The position numbers and the translations under genes were made by a program. 64,000 nucleotides of DNA. Origin: Streptomyces antimycoticus (lineage in GTDB: Bacteria > Actinomycetota > Actinomycetes > Streptomycetales > Streptomycetaceae). The notes below the pieces were generated by a model. The model worked only from the letters and a program-made list of their open reading frames with translations. It had not been told where the DNA came from and did no database searches. Where the stretch lies: NCBI RefSeq assembly GCF_005405925.1, contig NZ_BJHV01000001.1:7998001-8062000 (forward strand), written 5' to 3'. Shown here piece after piece: positions 53,301-61,700 of the stretch. Each line of letters begins with the position of its first letter. Positions within the stretch are counted from its first letter, which is position 1.

Positions 53301-54690
53301 GCGCGAGGACCTGTTCGGCAAGGGCACTCGGCTACCGCTGCTCTACTGCTCACCGACCATGGAGCTCGGTGTCGACATCAAAAGCCTCAACGCGGTCAAT
53401 CTGCGCAATGTGCCGCCTACGCCGGCCAACTACTCCCAACGCTCGGGGCGCGCGGGCCGTAGCGGGCAGCCCGCGCTCGTCACCACGTACTGCGCCACCG
53501 GTAACAGCCACGACCAGTACTATTTCCGCCGACGCTGGCAGATGGTCGCAGGCGCCGTCGCGCCACCGCGCCTGGACCTGGGCAACGAGGACCTCCTCGC
53601 CTCTCACGTCCACGCGATCTGGCTGGCCGAGACCGGCCTCGAACTCGGCCGCTCCATGACCAAGCTGCTCGACTCCGACGGTAAGAACCCCCCGCTCACG
53701 GTGGTGCCGTCGGTGGCGGAGCAGATCGACAACCGGGACGCCCAGCGGCGCGCGCTGGTCCGGGCCCGTACTGTCCTGGCAGGGTGCCTTGATCTGCTCA
53801 GCTCCACCTCCTGGTGGCACGAGCAGTGGTTGGAGCAGACCGTCGCGGCCGCGCCGGGCAGCTTCCGCAAGGCATGCGGGCGTTGGACGACGCTCTTCCA
53901 GCGGGCCCTGGAGGAGCGGGAGATCCAGCACGACAACATCCTCAACCGCACCGCCACCGGCCGCTCAAAAGACCAGGCCAAGCGACGCCGCGCTCAAGCC
54001 GAGAGCCAGCTCGCCCTGCTCCGCAACGAGCAGGGCGGCGAGCGCAGCGTGATGTCTGACTTCTATCCCTACCGCTACTTCGCCTCCGAGGGCTTCCTGC
54101 CCGGCTACTCCTTCCCCCGCCTGCCGCTCGCCGCGTATATCCCGGGCACCGGCCGCACCAGCCGCGGCTACGACGGTGACTATCTGCAGCGGTCCCGGTT
54201 CATCGCGATCCGTGAGTTCGGCCCCGGCGCGCTGATCTACCACGAGGGGAGCCGCTACAAGGTGGACCGTGTACAGCTGCCGCCGGACACCGCCGGCGAG
54301 CTGACCACCGAGAGCGCCAAGGTCTGCGGGCGCTGTGGTTATCTGTCCCCGGAGTACCTCCGGGAGGACATCTGTCACGGCTGCGAGAGCACCCTCGGTG
54401 ACGCGCGGACCGGACTGCTGCACCTGCACACCGTCTTCACGCACCGCCGCGACCGGATCTCCTCCGACGAGGAGGAGCGCCAGCGCACCGGCTACCAGGT
54501 GGAGATCTCCTACCGCTTCAAGAAGCACGAGGACGGTCGGGATGGCTCGCTGCGGGCCACGGCGCGGGCCGCCTCCGGCCGGAGCCTCGCGGAGCTCGCG
54601 TACGGAGACAGCGCCACCGTGCGGCTCACCAACCTGGGCTACCGCCGGTCCGTCGCCAAGGGGAGATCGGCTTCTGGATGGACCCGGTGA
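50350..54690 (+). CDS. DISARM-like DEAD/DEAH helicase, main part
   Basis: About 1,446 residues as read. I place the start at GTG 50350 (DVFEVHRRLIRDYKEYT), the usual beginning of DrmA-like helicases, rather than ATG 50248. Walker A is VLTTGTGSGKSLGYIVP (~112-128), motif II LVLDELHTYRGRQGAD, and the helicase C-terminal half is METLG-like (SPTMELGVDIKSLNAVNLRN; QRSGRAGRSGQP). Cys pairs form zinc ribbons (CRECGQEYL, CLECGVGYEQ, CGRCGYLSPEYLREDICHGC). At 54660-54663 the run GGGG breaks the frame just before the DUF1998 domain, which continues in 54678-55283. First gene of a defence triplet. Confidence 0.88.
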   Translation: MDVFEVHRRLIRDYKEYTSGSVVIDDPRIDEKVSKSLADGDQWPDPYLSLNPSFAPGDSVDDLAGESGPLHPECANIFRTGKGEQGGIVRPIRFHRHQREAIEAARSNASYVLTTGTGSGKSLGYIVPIVNRVLREKESGAAPGIKAIIVYPMNALANSQVRELEKFLTAGYGKGSGPVTYARYTGQESQDEKDAVLASPPDVLLTNYVMLELMLTRPGERMNLIGRAKGLRFLVLDELHTYRGRQGADVALLVRRVREACQSPGLQCVGTSATMATGGTPASRRREVARVASTLFDTEILPERVVGETLVRATGDAIPTQAELAACVRMNNPPTEYEQLVADPLARWIETTFGLVETEDEDGSKLLVRADPVTIEDAARLLRGEAFDIEDDDPEEKWYAACAEAIRSTLQAGSHVRSSEGDRPLFAFRLHQFLSKGGSVYVSLQQESDRHITRTYQQRVPNAPEKLLLPLSFCRECGQEYLTVARERHDDGSMLFRTREDEDDEQGYLYISSANPWPEKVGDAIDQRRFPDSWLTFDDRKGAPVLTASRRKRAPQPVWVRPDGVGGDKANGGLYAAYLPAPFLFCLECGVGYEQVKERDFAKLMTLDQEGRSTATSVVSASIVRHLKSLPESELSEDARKLLTFVDNRQDASLQSGHFNDFVMVTQLRGALYRAMAAAGDKGLRWKRLGEEVVKSMGLSRHEYAANPTEVESLAEATLEALAAIAEYRLFLDLERGWRVTMPNLEQTGLLGLEYAGLDEIAGDEERWQAAAGPLRTATPAVRTHLSKILMDELRRQRAVDTPYFTEAKFAELRKESAKLNDAWAIAETESAPPPPGIAVPRAGRPGRTGRGRSELNLTGRGAFGRHVRKPSTFPEWGHGLSLDEAQDVIRDLLAVLAAGGVLTEVSQGRNEEPGYQINHTVIRWHARDDEHGAVDRLRRTYRDERGPRVNGFFKGLYQNIAATFAGLHAAEHTAQVHPELREEREDLFGKGTRLPLLYCSPTMELGVDIKSLNAVNLRNVPPTPANYSQRSGRAGRSGQPALVTTYCATGNSHDQYYFRRRWQMVAGAVAPPRLDLGNEDLLASHVHAIWLAETGLELGRSMTKLLDSDGKNPPLTVVPSVAEQIDNRDAQRRALVRARTVLAGCLDLLSSTSWWHEQWLEQTVAAAPGSFRKACGRWTTLFQRALEEREIQHDNILNRTATGRSKDQAKRRRAQAESQLALLRNEQGGERSVMSDFYPYRYFASEGFLPGYSFPRLPLAAYIPGTGRTSRGYDGDYLQRSRFIAIREFGPGALIYHEGSRYKVDRVQLPPDTAGELTTESAKVCGRCGYLSPEYLREDICHGCESTLGDARTGLLHLHTVFTHRRDRISSDEEERQRTGYQVEISYRFKKHEDGRDGSLRATARAASGRSLAELAYGDSATVRLTNLGYRRSVAKGRSASGWTR

Positions 54691-55283
54691 CCGGGCAGTG
54701 GCTCGCGGGTCCCACCTCCAAGCCGGGCGGGGCGGGACCCGGCCGGGAGACGCCCGAGGAACAGGAGGGCCTCGCGGACGCCGAGAAGGTGAACCGTAAG
54801 GTCCCCGTGATCCCGTATGTGGAGGACACCCGGAACATCCTTGTTGTCAAGCTGGCCGAGCCGGTGGAGCGGGACACCGCCGTCACCCTCCAGTACGCCC
54901 TGGAGCGGGGCATCGAGGCGGAGTTCCAGCTGGAGGACTCCGAGCTCGACACCGAGGAGCTGCCGCCCTACGAGGGGCCGCGTGAACGGCTGTTGTTCGT
55001 CGAGAGCGCCGAGGGCGGTGCGGGGGTGCTGCGGCGCCTCCAGGCCGAGCCGGAGGCACTGGCCCGCGCCGCGCGCAAGGCCCTGGAGATCGCCCACTTT
55101 GACCAGTTGGGACGCGACCGGGGCGCGGAGAAGCAGAATGGCGACCCGTGCGAGAAGGGCTGCTACGACTGTCTGCTCTCCTTCGGCAACCAGCGCCATC
55201 ACCGTGCGATCGACCGCAACTTGGTGGCCGAGCTGTTGCAGGCCTTCGCGGGTGGATCGGTCGGCGAGAGCACCCCGGCCTGA
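54678..55283 (+). CDS. DUF1998/MZB domain of the DISARM-like helicase (frameshifted piece)
   Basis: About 201 residues containing the DUF1998 signature RERLLFVESAEGGAGVLRRL and the zinc-binding CEKGCYDCLLSFGNQRHH. It is the direct continuation of the helicase: one extra G in the 54660-54663 run would join GYRRSVAKG to EIGFWMDPVTGQW. The ATG at 54678 is internal and probably not a real start. A second frame change near 55274-55280 (CCCCGG) separates it from the nuclease domain. Confidence 0.82.
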   Translation: MDPVTGQWLAGPTSKPGGAGPGRETPEEQEGLADAEKVNRKVPVIPYVEDTRNILVVKLAEPVERDTAVTLQYALERGIEAEFQLEDSELDTEELPPYEGPRERLLFVESAEGGAGVLRRLQAEPEALARAARKALEIAHFDQLGRDRGAEKQNGDPCEKGCYDCLLSFGNQRHHRAIDRNLVAELLQAFAGGSVGESTPA

Positions 55284-55630
55284 CCCGGGACGAGCACGCC
55301 GTCTCGCTCACGGAAGGCGCCGACTCCCGCCTGGAGAAGCGCTTCGTCGACTACCTCACATCGCACGGCCACCGGCTGCCCGATCACCAGCAGGTCAAGG
55401 TGAACGCGGCCCTGTCCAAGCCTGACTTCGTGTACGACACGGGGTTCGGGCCGGTCGCGGTCTTTGTCGACGGCCCGCACCACGATCACTCCGACATCGC
55501 TCTCCGCGACGAGGAGGCCGCCGAGCGGCTGAAGGAGATCGGCTGGGATGTGATCCGTGTCCGCTACGACGACGACTGGTCGAAGAAGGTCGCCGAGTAC
55601 CCTCAGGTATTCGGAGAACCACGCCGTTGA
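55271..55630 (+). CDS. C-terminal nuclease-like domain of the DISARM-like helicase (frameshifted piece)
   Basis: The frame reads HPGLTRDEHAVSLTEGADSR, then LEKRFVDYLTSHGHRLPDHQ, KPDFVYDTGFGPVAVFVDGP and HHDHSDIALRDEEAAERLKE, ending GWDVIRVRYDDDW. This is a Vsr/DUF559-like PD-(D/E)XK nuclease fold (D in PDF; VDGPHHD). One extra base near 55278 would fuse it to the DUF1998 part. Related actinobacterial helicases carry the same C-terminal domain. No independent start with a ribosome-binding site is seen. Confidence 0.75.
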   Translation, partial: HPGLTRDEHAVSLTEGADSRLEKRFVDYLTSHGHRLPDHQQVKVNAALSKPDFVYDTGFGPVAVFVDGPHHDHSDIALRDEEAAERLKEIGWDVIRVRYDDDWSKKVAEYPQVFGEPRR

Positions 55631-55837
55631 AGCCATGCCGGGCGCCCGCTTCAGCCCGGTTCTGCCAGGCGGGGTGCATGCTCGCGCCGTTCATGCGGGG
55701 CCTCCACCCGCTGTGACCGCCCGGTTACAGCAGGCGCCCCGTGACGTCGGACCCTGCCACGCCGTCCCCCTGTCCGCTCCGTCGCTCCGATGCCCCATCC
55801 GATCGCCCGCTCACGACATCCGCCCCGGAAGGCCCGT

Positions 55838-58789
55838 ATGACCACCGCCGCCCAGTCGGTCTCCACGTACGCCGTTGGCTCCCTCGTCCACGTCCGGGGC
55901 CGCGAGTGGGTAGTGCTGCCCGACTCCACCCCGGAGCTGCTCGTACTGCGCCCGCTGGGCGGGGCCGATGTCGACATCGCGGGTGTACTGCCCGGCCTGG
56001 AGACCGTGGTGCCCGCCACGTTCGCCCCGCCCACCCCCTCCGACCTCGGCGACCAGCACACCGCGGGGCTGCTGCGCACCGCCCTGCGCATCGGCTTCCG
56101 GGCCGGGGCAGGGCCCTTCCGGTCGCTGGCGTCGATCGCCGTGGACCCGCGCCCGTACCAGCTGGTGCCGCTCATGATGGCGTTGCGCCAGGACACAGTG
56201 CGCCTGCTGATTGCGGACGACGTGGGCATCGGCAAGACCGTGGAATCCGGCCTGATCGCCGCCGAGCTGCTCGCCCAGGGCGATGCCCGCGGCCTTGTGG
56301 TGCTCTGTTCTCCCGCACTAGCCGAGCAGTGGCGGGCTGAGCTCCACGGCAAGTTCGGTATCGACGCCCGCCTTGTGCTCCCCGCCACCATCGGCCGCCT
56401 GGAGCGCGAGACGCCGTACGGGCAATCGGTGTTCCGCCCGGACGGCACGTACGTCGTGTCCACGGACTTCATCAAGTCGCCCCGGCACCGCGAGGACTTC
56501 CTGCGCAACTGCCCCGACCTGGTGATCGTCGACGAGGCGCACACCTGCGTCGCGGACTCGACGGCCCGCGCCTCGGCCCGCACCTCGCAGCAGAGGTACG
56601 GGCTGCTGCGCGCTCTCGCCGACGACAGCGCCCGGCACCTGCTCCTGGTCACGGCTACTCCGCACAGCGGCAAGGAAGAACCCTTCCGTCGGCTGCTCGG
56701 GCTGCTCGACCCGCGCCTGGCCACGGTCAGCTTCGACACCCGTGCGGGCCGTGAACTGCTCGCCCAGTTCTTTGTGCAGCGCCGCCGGGCCGACATCCGC
56801 GAGGACTTCCAGGACGGCGCGCATTTCCCGTCCACCCGGGACTCCGCCGAGGTCTCCTACGCCCTGCACCGCGACTACCGCAGGCTGCTCGGCGAGGTCC
56901 TGGCGTACGCCCGGGAAACCGTACGCTCCGCCGACGGGGCGCTCCAGCAGCGCCAGCGCTGGTGGTCGACGCTGGCCCTGCTGCGCACCCTGTCCTCCTC
57001 GCCCGCGGCCGCCGTGCGCTCGCTGCACACCCGGGCGGGCGTCCAGGAGGCGGACACGCCCGACGAGGTCGACCGTACCGGCGAGTTGACCGTGTCCGAC
57101 CCGGCCGACAGCGACACGACGCAGTCCGCGGACGAGGTCCCCGGCACCCTGCTACCGACCTCAGCCGCTGCCGACGGCGACGCGATAGACGAGGAGGAGC
57201 GGGCCCGCTTGGTGGCCATGGCGGAGGCCGCGATGAAGCTCGCAGGACCCACCCGTGACACCAAGCTGAAGAAGCTGGTCGCGACGGTCACCGACCTCTT
57301 GGACGCCGGCTACCGGCCGATCGTCTTCTGCCGCTACATCGCGACCTCCGACTATGTGGCCGACCACCTGGAGAAGACGTTCAACAAGAGGGGGGTGGAG
57401 CATCCGGTGGCAGTCGCCTCAGTCACCGGCGAGCTCTCTCCCGACATGCGTCGCACCCGCATCGCCGAGCTGACCGGCCCCGACGAGAACGGCGATCCGG
57501 CGCCCGAGCGTCGTGTCTTGGTGGCCACCGACTGTTTGTCCGAGGGCGTCAACCTCCAGGAGTCCTTCGACGCCGTCGTCCACTACGACCTGGCGTGGAA
57601 CCCGACCCGGCACGAGCAGCGCGAGGGCCGGGTGGACCGCTTCGGGCAGCGCACCGACACCGTCAAGGCGCTCACCCTGTACGGGGCGGACAATCCCGTC
57701 GACGACATCGTCCTGAAGGTGTTGCTGCGCAAGCACGAGCGCATCCGCCGGGCCACCGGAATCTCCGTCCCCGTGCCACAGCAGGCCGAAAGCGCCATGC
57801 AGGCGGTCTTCGAGGAACTGATCCTGCGCGGCGAGACCCCCGCCTTCGAGCAGGAAAGCCTCTTCGAGCGGGAACAGGCGCAGGCTTTCGAGCAGTTGGA
57901 GATCGCCTGGGAGTCCTCCGCCGAGCGTGAGAAGGCCTCCCGCTCCCGCTACGCCCAGAACACCATCAAGAAGGAGGAGGTCGCCGCCGAGGTCGCCGAA
58001 ATCCGTGCCGCGCTGGGCACCGGCGAGGAGGTCAGGGAGTTCACCCGCCGCGCCCTCGATGCCCTGCGCGGCATGCCCGCCGACCGCAAGCAGGGCGGCT
58101 TCACCGCGCACGCCGACGCCCTGCCGCAGGGGCTGCGGGACGCCGTCACCGCTGCGCTCGGCCCCCGCCATCCGCGCCCGGTCGTCTTCCACGACGCGCC
58201 GAGCGCCCCGCGCGGCGAGGTGGCCCTCACCCGCACCGACCCGGTGGTGGCCGCCACCGCACGCTTCGTCCTGGACGCCGCCCTGGACGACAAGTTCCCG
58301 GCCTGGCAGCGCCCGGCCCGCCGCTGTGGCGTGGTCCGTACGGCCGCCGTCGCGCGGCCCACCACCATGCTGCTCGTCCGCCACCGCTTCCGGCTGAACC
58401 TGCCGACCCGTGACGGCACAGTACGCACCCAGCTCGCCGAGGACGCCCGGGTGGTCGCATTCCACGGGAGGCCCGAGGCGCCCCATTGGCTGGCGGAGGA
58501 GGAGGCCCTGGCCCTCCTTCAGGCCCGCGCCAAGGGCAACTCCGATCCCGGGTTCGCCACCGACCACATCACGGAGATTCTCGCCGCCCTCGACACCGGC
58601 CTGATGAGCGAACTGCGCACCCGGTCCGCCGCCGCGGCGAAGGATCTGGAGGCCGCGCACCACCGCGTCCGCACCGCCTCCAAGGCCCGGCTTGCGGGCC
58701 TGAAGGTCACGCCGCAAGGCGATCCTGACGTCCTCGGCGTCTTCCTTTACCGCCCGGCCGCCACGATCCAGCTGGGAGCGGACGCATGA
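55838..58789 (+). CDS. SNF2-family helicase (DrmD-like)
   Basis: A 983-residue protein. Helicase motifs are DDVGIGKTVESGLIAAELLA (motif I, ~130), VIVDEAHTCV (II), LLLVTATPHSGKEEPF (III), LVATDCLSEGVNLQESFDAV (V) and QREGRVDRFGQRTD (VI). The N-terminus (SLVHVRGREWVVLPDSTPEL) is the small domain common in this family. SNF2 enzymes translocate on double-stranded DNA; DrmD is the SNF2 component of class 1 DISARM. ATG 55838; its stop overlaps the methyltransferase gene (ATGA). Confidence 0.9.
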   Translation: MTTAAQSVSTYAVGSLVHVRGREWVVLPDSTPELLVLRPLGGADVDIAGVLPGLETVVPATFAPPTPSDLGDQHTAGLLRTALRIGFRAGAGPFRSLASIAVDPRPYQLVPLMMALRQDTVRLLIADDVGIGKTVESGLIAAELLAQGDARGLVVLCSPALAEQWRAELHGKFGIDARLVLPATIGRLERETPYGQSVFRPDGTYVVSTDFIKSPRHREDFLRNCPDLVIVDEAHTCVADSTARASARTSQQRYGLLRALADDSARHLLLVTATPHSGKEEPFRRLLGLLDPRLATVSFDTRAGRELLAQFFVQRRRADIREDFQDGAHFPSTRDSAEVSYALHRDYRRLLGEVLAYARETVRSADGALQQRQRWWSTLALLRTLSSSPAAAVRSLHTRAGVQEADTPDEVDRTGELTVSDPADSDTTQSADEVPGTLLPTSAAADGDAIDEEERARLVAMAEAAMKLAGPTRDTKLKKLVATVTDLLDAGYRPIVFCRYIATSDYVADHLEKTFNKRGVEHPVAVASVTGELSPDMRRTRIAELTGPDENGDPAPERRVLVATDCLSEGVNLQESFDAVVHYDLAWNPTRHEQREGRVDRFGQRTDTVKALTLYGADNPVDDIVLKVLLRKHERIRRATGISVPVPQQAESAMQAVFEELILRGETPAFEQESLFEREQAQAFEQLEIAWESSAEREKASRSRYAQNTIKKEEVAAEVAEIRAALGTGEEVREFTRRALDALRGMPADRKQGGFTAHADALPQGLRDAVTAALGPRHPRPVVFHDAPSAPRGEVALTRTDPVVAATARFVLDAALDDKFPAWQRPARRCGVVRTAAVARPTTMLLVRHRFRLNLPTRDGTVRTQLAEDARVVAFHGRPEAPHWLAEEEALALLQARAKGNSDPGFATDHITEILAALDTGLMSELRTRSAAAAKDLEAAHHRVRTASKARLAGLKVTPQGDPDVLGVFLYRPAATIQLGADA

Positions 58790-61700
58790 GCCTCGCCAGG
58801 ACCATGGTCACCGACACCGTAGCCACCGTCGGCGGCTTGCTCCCGTACGACCTCCTTGTCCGGATCAAGGAGGGCAAGGAGCAGTCGGGAGCCAAGCCCG
58901 CCGACTACCGGCTCTTCGCCAAGGGCGAGTCCGTCCGGGACGCCGCCGAGCGCTCCTGGGGCTATCTGCGCGGCGTCTGGGCCGCCTACCAGGACGCGCT
59001 CGCCCGCGACGGTGCGGATACGGACCCAGGGGTGCACGCGATCGGTCTCACCACCGAGCGCTGGCTGCTGCCCCTCTTCGAGCAGCTCGGCTTCGGCACG
59101 CTCTCCGCCGTTCCGGGGCCGGGCCTGCCCGCCCACGACCGGGCGAAGGACTTCCCCGTCAGCCACGCCTGGGCGCATCTGCCGGTGCACCTCACCGGCT
59201 GGAACGTTCCCTTGGACCCGCGCACTCCCGAGGTGGCCCCACAGGCCCCGCAGTCCATGGTCCAGGAGTACCTCAACCGCTCCGGAGAGAAGACCCTGTG
59301 GGGCCTCCTCTCCAACGGCCGCCAGCTACGGCTGCTGCGCGAGTCCGCTTCGCTGACCGGCGCCGCGTTTATCGAGTTCGACCTCCAGGCGATCTTCGAG
59401 GGAAACCGCTCCGACGACTTCGTGCTGCTGTGGCGGCTGCTGCACCGCACCCGCTTCGAGGGCGCACCTGCCGCCTCCTGCCCGCTGGAGAAGTGGCGCA
59501 CCGAGGCCATCGACTCCGGCACCCGCGCCCTGAAGGAGCTCCGCAAGGGTGTCGAGACGGCGCTCACCGTGATCGGCAGCGGGCTCATCGCCCACCCCGA
59601 CAACACGGCCCTGCGCGAGGCACTCCGTACTCGCTGCACCACGGTCCGCGACCTCCACCCTGCCCTGCTCCGTCTCGTCTACCGGCTGCTCTTCCTCTTT
59701 GTCACCGAGGACCGAGGCGTGCTCCTGGACCCGGAAGCCTCCGACGACCGTCGCACCACATACGAGAAGTACTTCTCCACGGCCCGGTTGCGTCGCCTGG
59801 CCCGTCGCACCGGTACCCCCCACGGCGATCAGTGGGCCGCCCTAAACCTCGTCATCAAGGGCCTCGGCAAGCCCGGCGGCCGCCCTGAGCTGGGACTGCC
59901 CGCGCTCGGCGGTCTCTTCGAACCGACCGACGCCGACCGCCGGCTCGACGGCCTCAGCCTTACCAACCAGTCCCTGTACGAGGCGGTGAGGGCCCTCGCG
60001 GTCATCTTCGACACCAAACTGGGCCGTCCTCGTAAGGTCGACTATCGGCACCTGGGCGCCGACGAGCTCGGCTCGGTCTACGAGTCCCTGCTCGAACTCG
60101 AACCCCGGCAGGACGACGACGGCGCCTACGTCCTGAAGAAGCTGGAGGGCAACGACCGCAAGACCTCCGGCTCCTACTACACCCCCTCCCCGCTGATCGA
60201 CTGCCTCCTCGACTCCGCCCTGGATCCGGTGATCGACCGGGCGGTCCGCTCAGCCGTCACCAAGGACGAGCGCGAGGCGGCGCTGCTCGCCCTCACCGTC
60301 TGCGACCCGGCCTGCGGCAGCGGCCACTTCCTCGTCGCCGCCGCCCGCCGGATCGCCCGGCGGCTCGCGGAGATCCGTACCGACGACCCGGAGCCGGGCG
60401 CCGAGGACGTACGGCATGCCCTGCGCGATGTCATCGCCCGATGCGTGTACGGTGTCGACCTCAATCCGATGGCCGTCGAACTGGCCAAGGTCTCATTGTG
60501 GATCGAGGCCATGGATCCGGGCCGCCCGCTCACCTTCCTCGACGCGCACATCAAGCACGGCAACGGGCTGCTCGGTACGACACCCAAGCTGCTCGCGGGC
60601 GGCCTGCCCGACGAGGCGTTCAAGGTCCTGGAGGGGGACGAGTCCAAGCAAGTCAGGAACCTGAAGGCTCGCAACGCGAGCGAGCGGGAACGGTGGCTCG
60701 CGGCGCTGCGCCGGGGCGAGAACCAGGACGCGCTCTTCTCCGAAGAGCATGCCCTTGCCGTATCCAACGCGAGCCTGAGCGAGGCGACGTCGGCGATTAC
60801 GGACGCTTCGTCGATGGAATTTGAGGACGTGCAGGGTCAGGCCCAGGCCTACCATGAGCTGACCACCTCCAAGGACTACGTCCAGGCCCTCAGGCTCGCC
60901 GATGCCTGGTGCGCGGCGTTCGTGTGGAAGAAGACCGAGCGGACCTCACCGCCCGCCCTCACCACGAACTCCCTGCTCGCCCTGCACGCCGCCGAGGGCG
61001 ACACCGACGCCGCAGTCGACGCCGACGCGAAACTGCCGCACGGCACGGTGGGTACGGTGCGGCTGCTGCGCGAGGAGTACCGCTTCTTCCACTGGCACCT
61101 GGAGTTCCCCGAGGTGTTCCGGGCGCCGGCCGACGCGGCGGCGCCGGGTGTGGACGAAAGGACGGGGTGGAAGGGCGGGTTCAGCTGTGTGCTGGGGAAT
61201 CCGCCGTGGGAGCGGGTCAAGCTTCAGGAGCAGGAGTTCTTCGCCACCCGAGACGAGCGGATCGCCACAGCCGCGAACAAGGCGGCCCGCGAGCGTCGCA
61301 TCGACGCGCTCGCGGTGAGCGAGGAGGAGTCCGACCGGGCGCTGCACGCCGAGTTCATCGCCGCACGCCGCCTCTCCGAGGGGGTCAGCCATCTGCTGCG
61401 CGACTCGGGACGCTTCCCGCTCGCCGGGCGCGGCGATGTCAACACGTACGCGGTCTTCGCCGAGGCCGCATCCCTCGGCATCGCCCCTTGCGGGCGCTTG
61501 GGCCTCGTCCTGCCGACGGGTATCGCCACCGACGCGACGACCGCGCCGTTCTTCTCCGACCTGGTGCGCACCTCCCGGCTTGCGTCCTTCCTGGACTTCG
61601 AGAACGAGGCGTTCATCCTCAGCAGAGACGTGCACCACTCAGTCCGTTTCGCACTGCTGACGGTCACCGGTCGAGGCGAGCGCGTGGACCGGGCGTCCTT

